DNA from: JAPLST01 sp964397565
Lineage (GTDB): Bacteria > Auribacterota > UBA3054 > JAPLST01
DNA length: 63,280 bases
Assembly (NCBI GenBank): GCA_964397565.1
Contig: CAYNJC010000026.1
Span: 1 to 63,280 of the forward strand
Reading direction: 5' to 3'
Below, piece after piece: positions 56,782-63,280 of the stretch. The stretch's first letter is position 1. Each line of letters begins with the position of its first letter. Made by a program: the position numbers and the translations under genes. Below the pieces are notes generated by a model. It was not told where the DNA came from, searched no databases, and saw only the letters and a list, made by a program, of their open reading frames with translations.

Positions 56782-57897
56782 TCAGCCAAAGACTTCGCGC
56801 ATGCGCTGGCAATAATAGCGCACATTGTCCCAGATGGCATCGGGCGCGATGCGGTGATCGGGGCAGGGGATGAAGCCGCCGAGGTCGACCAGCGTTTTCA
56901 GGCGCGCGACTTCGCGATCAATGGCCGCGCGATCGTGCGCAAAAACTGTTTTGTTCATGCCACCGACGCCGCGCAGTTCTTTGCCATAGGTGGCGCGCCA
57001 TGGCGCGATGCTGGCGTCCCACGTGCCGACTTCGATGGGGAACATGACATTGACGCCGTTGGAGAGCCAGGTCGGGATCAATGCGTCGATCATCCCGTCA
57101 CAATCGAGCGAGCAGAGCGTAATGCCATGCTGGCGGCCGAGGTCAGTAATGCGTTTGTAGTGCGGCCCGACTTTTTCGGCGAAGACGGAGGGGATGACCA
57201 GCGGGCCGTTCTTGAAGCAGATATCTTCCCAAAAGTGGAGGAAGTCGAACTGCGTGCCTTGCGCCAGGACATACTGGGCACAACGGAAACACAATTCGCC
57301 GACGGTGTCGATGATTTCGGTGAAGAGCGGTTCGTCGTCGGCATACAAGTAGCTTGAGCCCTCGACGCCGAGCCAATTGCGAATGACACCAAACAGGCTG
57401 CCGCAGAAGAGCCCGCGCGGGAACTCGCGAGCGGGCTGGCGCAGGGCCGGGTCCGCCAGATTGGCGGGCATGCGCTCGAGCGAGAACTGCAAGCGCGGCT
57501 GGTAGTGTTCTTCCCACGTGGCGCGGTCTTTGAGCAGATGGTCAATTTCGGCGGGGATCGAAACGACACCGGGCTTGGCGACCACGATCACGCCGTCCGC
57601 CATGAACTGCGTGTAGGAACCGTCCGGGAAGCGCTCAATGACCCGCTCGGTAAAACCGGGCTGCAAAGCGGTCCTGGCGCCGAGCACACACATCCAGCAG
57701 AGATCGAAGCCCAGCAGTGCGTTCAGCTCGAGATCACACTGGTTGCCGTCGTTCCACTCCTGGGCAAGTGCAGCGGAGATATGGCCTTCCGCCGCCCACT
57801 TCAGCAAGGTCTCGCGCCAGTACCCGAAATGCACGAGCGGCAGGCGGTCATAGAGCTGATAGTTGAGAGTCGCCAGGGTGCGTTCGCGATGCGTCAT
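56782..57897 (-). CDS. Uroporphyrinogen-decarboxylase-like (URO-D/methyltransferase) protein
   Basis: 371 residues with the URO-D fold pattern: MTHRERTLATLNYQLYDRLP opening (a hallmark), RGLFCGSLFGVIRNWLGVEG, FLHFWEDICFKNGPLVIPSV, SLDCDGMIDALIPTWLSNGV, and RVNVMFPIEVG-like NVMFPIEVG. This is the divergent class common in anaerobes, related to corrinoid methyltransferases, not heme HemE. The start at 57897 has GGAG 8 bases upstream. It is 4 bases after the SDR stop, so the two are co-translated. Exact reaction unknown. Confidence 0.8.
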   Translation of the reverse strand: MTHRERTLATLNYQLYDRLPLVHFGYWRETLLKWAAEGHISAALAQEWNDGNQCDLELNALLGFDLCWMCVLGARTALQPGFTERVIERFPDGSYTQFMADGVIVVAKPGVVSIPAEIDHLLKDRATWEEHYQPRLQFSLERMPANLADPALRQPAREFPRGLFCGSLFGVIRNWLGVEGSSYLYADDEPLFTEIIDTVGELCFRCAQYVLAQGTQFDFLHFWEDICFKNGPLVIPSVFAEKVGPHYKRITDLGRQHGITLCSLDCDGMIDALIPTWLSNGVNVMFPIEVGTWDASIAPWRATYGKELRGVGGMNKTVFAHDRAAIDREVARLKTLVDLGGFIPCPDHRIAPDAIWDNVRYYCQRMREVFG

Positions 57898-57901
57898 GGT
57901 G

Positions 57902-58720
57902 TCAGACTCCGGAGAAGGCATTGAAGCCGCCGTCAACCGGTACGGTCACGCCGGTGACAAAGCGGCTGGCGTCGCTGCACAGCCAGAGCAGGACGCCGAC
58001 CAAGTCGTCGGGTTCGCCATAGGCGCCGCACGGGGTGGCATCGAGGATCGCCTGGCCGCGCGGTGTGGGCTTGCCAGTCTGCTCGTCGACCAAGAGAAAT
58101 TGATTCTGTTTGGTGAGGAAAAAGCCGGGAGCGATGGCATTGACCCGAATCTTCGGACTGTATTCCTGCGCCAGGTGCACCGCCAGCCACTCTGTGAAAT
58201 TCTTGACGGCGGCTTTAGCGGCGGAATAGGCCGGAATGCGTGTCAGCGGGCGAAAAGCATTCATCGAGGCGATGTTGATGATCACACCTTTTTTACGGCG
58301 CGCCATCTCTTTGCAGAAAACCTGGCAGGGGAGAATCGTGCCGGTGATATTTAGTTGAAACACTTTGTCGAAGGCCTCCTGGCGCAGATCGAAAAATGAC
58401 TGCTGCGGATTGGTGGTGGCGCCAGGATGATTGCCGCCGGCGCCATTGACCAGAATGCTGACCGGGCCGAGCCGGCGTTTGATCTCGCGTTGGGCATGTT
58501 CGAGGGACGCGCGGTCGAGCACGCTGGCGCCGATGCCCATGGCCGTGCGGCCGCAGTGTTTGGCGACCGCTGCGGCGCGTTGCGGATCCAGGTCAAGCAC
58601 GGCGACTTTTGCGCCGGCACGCGCCAGTGCTTTGGCCATGACCGAGCACAAGATGCCACCACCGCCGGTGACGACGGCGACGTGGCCTTTGAGATTCTGA
58701 GAGGTATGTTCGGCAGGCAT
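57902..58720 (-). CDS. SDR oxidoreductase, possibly D-mannonate oxidoreductase type
   Basis: 272 residues of the SDR family: VTGGGGILCSVMAKALARAG cofactor loop, NGAGGNHP (NNAG-like), NIASMNAFRPLTRIPAYSAA with YSAAK as active site, and the C-terminal FVTGVTVPVDGGFNA. The unusual NGAGGNHPGATT and long insertion FLTKQNQFLLVDEQTGKPTP are features I associate with the mannonate/fructuronate oxidoreductase group of SDRs, but this is by memory. With URO-D-like and LarA-like genes downstream on the same strand, a sugar-acid pathway is plausible. Confidence 0.75.
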   Translation of the reverse strand: MPAEHTSQNLKGHVAVVTGGGGILCSVMAKALARAGAKVAVLDLDPQRAAAVAKHCGRTAMGIGASVLDRASLEHAQREIKRRLGPVSILVNGAGGNHPGATTNPQQSFFDLRQEAFDKVFQLNITGTILPCQVFCKEMARRKKGVIINIASMNAFRPLTRIPAYSAAKAAVKNFTEWLAVHLAQEYSPKIRVNAIAPGFFLTKQNQFLLVDEQTGKPTPRGQAILDATPCGAYGEPDDLVGVLLWLCSDASRFVTGVTVPVDGGFNAFSGV

Positions 58721-58792
58721 AAACTATGCTACAGTCATGGCAGAACCAGGAAACAAGAACGCATGCTGGAGCGCGACGGCAGCTGCGTGAGA

Positions 58793-60046
58793 TCAGCCTT
58801 CGAAGCGGCGGACGAGAATGCTGGCGTTGTGGCCACCGAAGCCGAAGGAATTGCTGAGCGCGGTATGGATCTGGAAATCGCGGGCTTCGTTGGGCACGCA
58901 GTCCACGGCGCAGAGCGGATCAGGGAATTCGTGATTGGTGGTTGGCGGGACGATGCCATGCTGCATCGTCAAACAGGTGGCCACCAGCTCGATGCCGCCG
59001 GCGGCGCCGAGGGTGTGGCCGGTCATGGACTTGGTCGAACAGACCATGACCTGCGAATCCGCGCCGAAAATGCGATGGACGGCTTGGGCCTCGGAAATAT
59101 CACCCAGCGGCGTTGAGGTGCCGTGCGCGTTGATGTAATCAATGTCGGACACGTGAATGCCGCTCTGGGCGATGGCCATGCGCATGGCCTGTTCGGCGCC
59201 GCGGCCTTCCGGCTCGGGCGCGGCCATGTGGTGCGCATCGCCGCTCATGCCGACGGCCAGCAGTTCAGCGTAGATGGGCGCATTGCGCTGCAACGCATGC
59301 TGCAGTTCTTCCATGATGACGATGCCGGCACCTTCGGCCATGACAAAGCCATCGCGTTTGACATCAAACGGGCGGCTGGCGCGGGCGGGTTCGTCGTTGA
59401 AGCTGGTGCTGAGCGCGTTCATGTTGCCAAAGCCACCCATGCCGAGGTCGGTAATCGCGGCTTCGGCGCCGCCGGCGACATAGACTTCGGCGTCGCCAAA
59501 AATGATTGAGCGGAACGCCATGCCGACAGAATGGGCGGCGGTGGCGCAGGCCGTGACGACGCTGAGATTGGGGCCTTTCATGCCATGCTTGATCGAAATC
59601 TGACCGGAGGCCATGTCGACGATCATCATCGGGATCAGGAAAGGCGAGATGGCGCGCGCGCCGCGTGCGACGAAGCGCTGATACTGCTTCTCGATCGTGT
59701 CGAGCCCGCCAATGCCAGAACCAACGATGACGCCAACGCGGGCTGGGTCTTCCGTGCGCATATCCAAGCGGCTGTCGGCGACGGCGCGATCGGCGGCGAC
59801 GACAGCAAACTGGACAAAACGGTCCATGCGCCGGGCTTCTTTCGGATCCAGGCACTCGTCGGGATTGAAATCCAGGACTTGGCCGGCGACCTTGGACGCG
59901 TACTTGTCTGGATCGACGCAACGCAACGGGGTGATGCCGCTGCGGCCATGAACCAGGTTATCCCAGAAGGCAGTGAGCGTGCTGCCAATCGGCGAGATGA
60001 CGCCGAGGCCCGTGATAACAACACGACGGGTCAGTGGAGTAGTCAT
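58793..60046 (-). CDS. fabF: Beta-ketoacyl-ACP synthase II
   Basis: 417 residues, elongating condensing enzyme of fatty acid synthesis. Seen: RRVVITGLGVISPIGSTLTA at the start, nucleophile Cys in VVTACATAAHSVGMAF, catalytic His in INAHGTSTPLGD and in SMTGHTLGAAGGIE, and the end ALSNSFGFGGHNASILVRRF. The start at 60046 is chosen at the family N-terminus; the reading frame is open further. About 159 bases separate it from acpP, with some hairpin potential but no gene. Confidence 0.95.
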   Translation of the reverse strand: MTTPLTRRVVITGLGVISPIGSTLTAFWDNLVHGRSGITPLRCVDPDKYASKVAGQVLDFNPDECLDPKEARRMDRFVQFAVVAADRAVADSRLDMRTEDPARVGVIVGSGIGGLDTIEKQYQRFVARGARAISPFLIPMMIVDMASGQISIKHGMKGPNLSVVTACATAAHSVGMAFRSIIFGDAEVYVAGGAEAAITDLGMGGFGNMNALSTSFNDEPARASRPFDVKRDGFVMAEGAGIVIMEELQHALQRNAPIYAELLAVGMSGDAHHMAAPEPEGRGAEQAMRMAIAQSGIHVSDIDYINAHGTSTPLGDISEAQAVHRIFGADSQVMVCSTKSMTGHTLGAAGGIELVATCLTMQHGIVPPTTNHEFPDPLCAVDCVPNEARDFQIHTALSNSFGFGGHNASILVRRFEG

Positions 60047-60205
60047 GGCAATGTCAGGACTCGATCCGGTAAGAATGAAGGCACGCGGCCACGCCAGCAC
60101 GCCACGCCGGCACACCCAGGCAGCGTGCGCGCCGCGGTGCATGGCGGGCAGGGGGTCGCCTATCGAGCGCCCCCGTGCCCACGGCATAGTCTGTGCGTGC
60201 CACGC

Positions 60206-60469
60206 TTACTTTGCTTCGCCCTTGGCTTCGCCGGGCATCATGTTTTTGTCAATATAATTGACGGCGTCGCCAACGGTTTTGATCTTCTCGGCGTCTTCGT
60301 CCGGAATCTGCGCACCAAATTCTTCTTCGAGCGCCATGACCACCTCGACCAAGTCAAGACTGTCCGCACCCAAATCGTCGGTAAACGACGCATCAATGGT
60401 GACTTCTTCCGGCTTCACGCCGAGTTGTTTGACGATGATGTCTTTCACTCGTTCAGCAGTGGATGCCAT
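60206..60469 (-). CDS. acpP: Acyl carrier protein
   Basis: 87 residues, acidic, with the 4'-phosphopantetheine Ser in DDLGADSLDLVEVVMALEEE. Slightly extended C-terminus (MMPGEAKGEAK). AAGGAGTA lies just before ATG 60469. It has its own promoter in the middle of the fab cluster. Confidence 0.96.
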   Translation of the reverse strand: MASTAERVKDIIVKQLGVKPEEVTIDASFTDDLGADSLDLVEVVMALEEEFGAQIPDEDAEKIKTVGDAVNYIDKNMMPGEAKGEAK

Positions 60470-60508
60470 ACAGGTACTCCTTATCCTTGTGTTACAACGG
60501 AACTACTT

Positions 60509-60537
60509 ATTATTGTCTAGTTGCTCTTTATTGTCAA
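60509..60537 (-). promoter_or_regulatory. Promoter of acpP
   Basis: Minus strand: TTGACA (60537-60532), 17-bp spacer, AATAAT (60514-60509). A GGCCTGAGGCC hairpin followed by TTTG (60551-60537) just upstream may weakly end the fabG transcript, so acpP and fabF are probably expressed from here at a higher level. Confidence 0.7.
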
Positions 60538-60570
60538 ACGGCCTCAGGCCGAAATTGTCGTGTACAATCG

Positions 60571-61323
60571 TCACATGACCATCCCGCCGTCAACCACAAG
60601 CACCTGGCCGGTGATATAGTTGGAGAGGTCGCTGCACAGGAACACGGCCGCATTGGCCACATCCGCGGGCAGGCCGAGCGTTTTTTGCGGGATCAGGTTC
60701 AACATCGCCTGCTTGAGCTCATCCGTCAGCACGTCGGTCATTCTGGTCTGAATGAAGCCGGGCGCGATCGCGTTGATGTTGATGCCGCGGCTGGCCAGTT
60801 CCTTGGCGGCGCTCTTGGTCAGGCCGATCAAGCCGGCCTTGCTGGCGGCGTAGTTGGCCTGGCCGGCATTGCCGATCAAGCCGATGATCGAGGCAATGTT
60901 GACGATCCGGCCGGAGCGCTGCTTCATCATGATTTTGGCGGCGCCATGGGTACAGTTGAAGGCGCCCTTCAAGTTGATCCGCAGGACCGCATCCCAATCC
61001 TCTTCGCCCATGCGCACCAGCAGCGTGTCTTTGGTGATGCCGGCGTTGTTGACCACAATGTCAAGGTGCCCGAAATCTTTGTGGACCATGTCCAGCATGG
61101 TGTGGACCGCCGTGAAATCCGAGACATCCACGGCATAAGCCTTGGCGCTGCGGCCGAGGGCGGTGACCTGCGCGACAGTATCGGCGGCCAGTTCTTCTTT
61201 GAGTTCGGCGACGGCAATGTCGGCGCCGGCCTGCGCGAGCGCGAGGGCAATGGCCTGGCCAATGCCGCGGCCCGCCCCGGTTACCAGCGCAGCTTTGCCG
61301 TGCAGATCAATAGTATAACTCAT
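60571..61323 (-). CDS. fabG: 3-oxoacyl-ACP reductase
   Basis: 250 residues, NADPH-dependent SDR of fatty acid synthesis. Seen: ALVTGAGRGIGQAIALALAQ, VVNNAGITKDTLLVRM (a FabG signature), NIASIIGLIGNAGQANYAAS with YAASK, INAIAPGFIQTRMTDVL, and the end QVLVVDGGMVM. Between fabD and acpP as in most bacteria. Confidence 0.95.
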   Translation of the reverse strand: MSYTIDLHGKAALVTGAGRGIGQAIALALAQAGADIAVAELKEELAADTVAQVTALGRSAKAYAVDVSDFTAVHTMLDMVHKDFGHLDIVVNNAGITKDTLLVRMGEEDWDAVLRINLKGAFNCTHGAAKIMMKQRSGRIVNIASIIGLIGNAGQANYAASKAGLIGLTKSAAKELASRGININAIAPGFIQTRMTDVLTDELKQAMLNLIPQKTLGLPADVANAAVFLCSDLSNYITGQVLVVDGGMVM

Positions 61324-61345
61324 GCGGATAGCGTTCCTTCAATGA

Positions 61346-62302
61346 TTAAGCGGCATACAGAGCACGCAGCTCGTCAGGTGTCTCGGCCGACCCGCACGAC
61401 GCGGCCGGCTCAATTTTCTTCAACAAGCCCTGCAGCACCGTGCCGGGGCCAAGCTCGGCAAAGCGGGTGATGCCCTGCAGCAGCATCCAACGGCAGTCAT
61501 CCTCCCAGCGCACCGATTCGGTGACCTGGCGGGCGAGCGTGGCCGGCAGTTCGGCGGTGGCGCGATACGGCGCACCGCGTACATTCGAGAGCACCGGAAA
61601 CGCCGGTGGGCGCCACGCCACGGCGTCGAGCAACGGACGCAGGCGTGCCTGCGCGGCCGCCATCAGCGGGCTGTGAAACGCACCGCTGACCTGCAGCGGG
61701 ATGACCCGTCGGGCGCCGGCTGCCGTGCAGGCTGCGCCGGCCTGTTGTAGCGCCGCGACCGTGCCGGCAATGACGACTTGACCGGGGCAGTTGTAGTTGG
61801 CGACATAGGCGCCCTCGATCCCCGCGCAGATCGCGCTGATTTTCTCGGCATCCAGATGCAAAACGGACGCCATCGTGCCTTTGGTCGCCAGCGCGGCTGC
61901 CTGCATGAACGCGCCGCGTTGGCGCACCAGCAGGATGCCCTCGGCAAACGGCAAAGCGCCGGCGGCGGTCAGGGCGGAGTATTCGCCCAAGCTCAAACCG
62001 GCGGCCGCACCGATGTGGCAGTGCGGGTGCAGTTCGCGCAAGACGGCGAAGGCGGCGCAAGAGACAGCGTAAATGGCCGGCTGCGAGACGTCAGTGGCGG
62101 TCAGGGCTTCGGCCGGGCCGTTGAACAGGGCCGACAAAAAGCTGCCGCCCAGCACGCGGTCGGCCTCGTCCAGCATGGCACGAGCCGTGGCGTTGCCGTC
62201 ATAGAGCGCTTTGCCCATGCCAACGTACTGCGCGCCTTGGCCGGGGAAGAGCAGGCCGAGGGGAGCAGTGAACGAAGTGGGCGTGATGGACATATGCGCC
62301 AT
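61346..62302 (-). CDS. fabD: Malonyl-CoA:ACP transacylase
   Basis: 318 residues. Seen: LLFPGQGAQYVGMGKALYDG, the nucleophile Ser in AAGLSLGEYSALTAAGALPF, the Arg in LLVRQRGAFMQAA, and the His in LQVSGAFHSPLMAAAQARL. Starts 1-2 bases after the fabH stop; ATG 62293 is an alternative start. No obvious ribosome site, so it is probably coupled to fabH. Confidence 0.94.
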   Translation of the reverse strand: MAHMSITPTSFTAPLGLLFPGQGAQYVGMGKALYDGNATARAMLDEADRVLGGSFLSALFNGPAEALTATDVSQPAIYAVSCAAFAVLRELHPHCHIGAAAGLSLGEYSALTAAGALPFAEGILLVRQRGAFMQAAALATKGTMASVLHLDAEKISAICAGIEGAYVANYNCPGQVVIAGTVAALQQAGAACTAAGARRVIPLQVSGAFHSPLMAAAQARLRPLLDAVAWRPPAFPVLSNVRGAPYRATAELPATLARQVTESVRWEDDCRWMLLQGITRFAELGPGTVLQGLLKKIEPAASCGSAETPDELRALYAA

Positions 62303-62303
62303 A

Positions 62304-63280
62304 TTACCAGCGAATGAGGAGCGAGCCCCAGGTCATGCCGGCGCCAAAGGCGACCAGCAGCAGATGATCACCGGACTTGGGCTTTTTCTCGAGAATAACT
62401 TCAGCCAGTCCGACGGCCGTCGAGGCAGCCGACATGTTGCCGTATTTTTGGATATTGAAATGGATGTGGCTGGCATCCAAGCCGAGTGCCGCGGCGGCCG
62501 CGTCAATGATGCGCTTATTGGCCTGGTGCGGGATCAACCAGGTGATGTCTTCGGCTTTCAGGTTGTTGCGTTCGGCGATGCGCACGGTGGTGCGCTTCAT
62601 GGCAGTCACGGCGAATTTGAAGACTTCGCGGCCTTCCATGCTGATGAAATGCATGCGTTCGCCGATCGATCTGGTGGAAGCGGGAATGCGCGAACCGCCG
62701 GCGGGCACTTGCAGCCAGAGCGCGTTGCGGCCGTCGCTTTCGAGAATGAAATCCACAATGCCATGGCCGGGGTTGTCCGAGCGCGAAAGAATGACCGCGC
62801 CGGCGCCGTCACCGAAGAGCACGCAGGTGTTGCGGTCGGTGTAATCGGTGATGGACGACATTTTCTCGGCGCCGATCACCAGGACATTTTTGACGTAATC
62901 GCTGGCCAGGAACGTGTAGGCGTTGGCGAGCGCGTAGATGAAGCCCGTGCAGGCGGCGCTAATGTCATAGGCAAAGGCGCCGCGGGCGTCAATGCCTTTC
63001 TGGATCAAGCAGGCCGTGCTGGGGAACTGCATGTCGGGCGTGATCGTGGCGCAGATGATCATATCAATCTCGCCGGGCTGCATGGCTGCGTTGGCGAGCG
63101 CGCGTTTGGCGGCGCAGATCGCCATGTCGGACGTGGAGACGGCCGGGTCGGCGATGCGGCGTTCCTTGATGCCGGTGCGTTCCGTAATCCACTCGTCGGA
63201 GGTCTCGATCATAGTCTCGAGGTCGCCGTTGGTGAGCACGCGGTCCGGCAGATAATAGCCGGCGCCACGGACGGCGATCG
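62304..63280 (-). CDS. fabH: Beta-ketoacyl-ACP synthase III (5' end cut by the window)
   Basis: About 325 residues are visible; the reading frame continues to the window edge through IAVRGAGYYLPDRVLTNGDL, so only the first few codons are missing. It starts fatty acid chains from acetyl-CoA. Seen: SDEWITERTGIKERRIADP, the nucleophile Cys in AACTGFIYALANAY, His in WLIPHQANKRIIDAAAAALG, and the final Asn region KYGNMSAASTAVGLAE. An internal GTG at 63239 should not be taken as the start. First gene of the visible fab cluster. Confidence 0.95.
   Translation of the reverse strand, partial: IAVRGAGYYLPDRVLTNGDLETMIETSDEWITERTGIKERRIADPAVSTSDMAICAAKRALANAAMQPGEIDMIICATITPDMQFPSTACLIQKGIDARGAFAYDISAACTGFIYALANAYTFLASDYVKNVLVIGAEKMSSITDYTDRNTCVLFGDGAGAVILSRSDNPGHGIVDFILESDGRNALWLQVPAGGSRIPASTRSIGERMHFISMEGREVFKFAVTAMKRTTVRIAERNNLKAEDITWLIPHQANKRIIDAAAAALGLDASHIHFNIQKYGNMSAASTAVGLAEVILEKKPKSGDHLLLVAFGAGMTWGSLLIRW

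Noticed and set aside
63239..63241. GTG 63239 as the fabH start
   Set aside because: The frame continues upstream to the window edge with the conserved KAS III N-terminus (RGAGYYLPDRVLTNGDL), so the gene is truncated, not starting here.

Overview
This is a GC-rich bacterial contig, probably from the Planctomycetes-Verrucomicrobia-Chlamydiae group. My best guess is a Kiritimatiellota or Lentisphaerota-like organism. The evidence is indirect: a very large secreted subtilase with a VPEP/TM/Arg sorting tail (PEP-CTERM type), a small LPWNTP..WE lipoprotein, a Gre-like long alpha-helical protein without an obvious Gre domain, many family-rich sugar-acid genes, and palindromic intergenic repeats. 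No 16S is present, so the phylum is an inference. Most promoters I can read use -10 TATACT with a 17-18 bp spacer. There is one 100-N assembly gap (15463-15562), inside a tandem repeat in a coding region.

Layout. 1-430: end of an rRNA operon (23S 3' end, 5S, terminator). 444-2062: a short-chain dehydrogenase gene bracketed by copies of a palindromic repeat and preceded by a tiny overlapping upstream ORF. 2078-9543: a six-gene membrane complex of the hydrogenase-4/complex I type (HyfB, C, E, F, G, and an HyfH-HyfI fusion). Its large subunit lacks the NiFe-binding cysteines, so it looks like an energy-converting hydrogenase-related (Ehr) complex rather than a hydrogenase. 9882-17788: a lipoprotein, then (minus strand) a heavy-metal RND efflux operon with a Cys/His-rich first gene and a His-repeat adaptor, ending near a 67-bp relic of an ilvD-like gene. 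17791-23614: ilvD, a prolyl oligopeptidase, a STAS protein and an acylating aldehyde dehydrogenase. 23692-30754: ROK kinase, GmhA-like isomerase, a RAYT transposase between two 112-bp REP blocks, rhamnulokinase, purF, NfeD and an aldo/keto reductase. 30778-37633: the large protease, a second copy of the aldo/keto reductase and an SPFH protein. 37677-50681: FkbM methyltransferase, a coiled-coil protein, a small lipoprotein, a tandem NDK-like protein, ftsK, a RodZ-like protein, rimO, pgsA, pgpA, a Gre-like protein, a Cys-tailed secreted protein and gnd. 50678-54954: a secreted repeat protein, and a sodium:solute symporter with an upstream mini-ORF and a 45-residue membrane partner. 55003-55076: tRNA-Ile2(CAT). 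55280-58720: LarA-like, URO-D-like and SDR genes. 58793-63280: the fatty-acid synthesis cluster fabH-fabD-fabG-acpP-fabF, with fabH cut by the window end.

Three genome-scale patterns stand out beyond the genes. First, several intergenic stretches are built of phased, degenerate 7-bp units (7177, 19554, 55089, 55156, 56598, 56735). Second, several promoters sit so close to a start codon that the mRNA must be leaderless or nearly so; in two cases the leaderless ORF is a 15- or 27-codon mini-ORF whose stop overlaps the main start as ATGA. Third, duplications mark past rearrangements: the ilvD relic, the paired aldo/keto reductases around the protease, and the paired REP blocks around the transposase.

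All calls are from reading the sequence. No database search was run.
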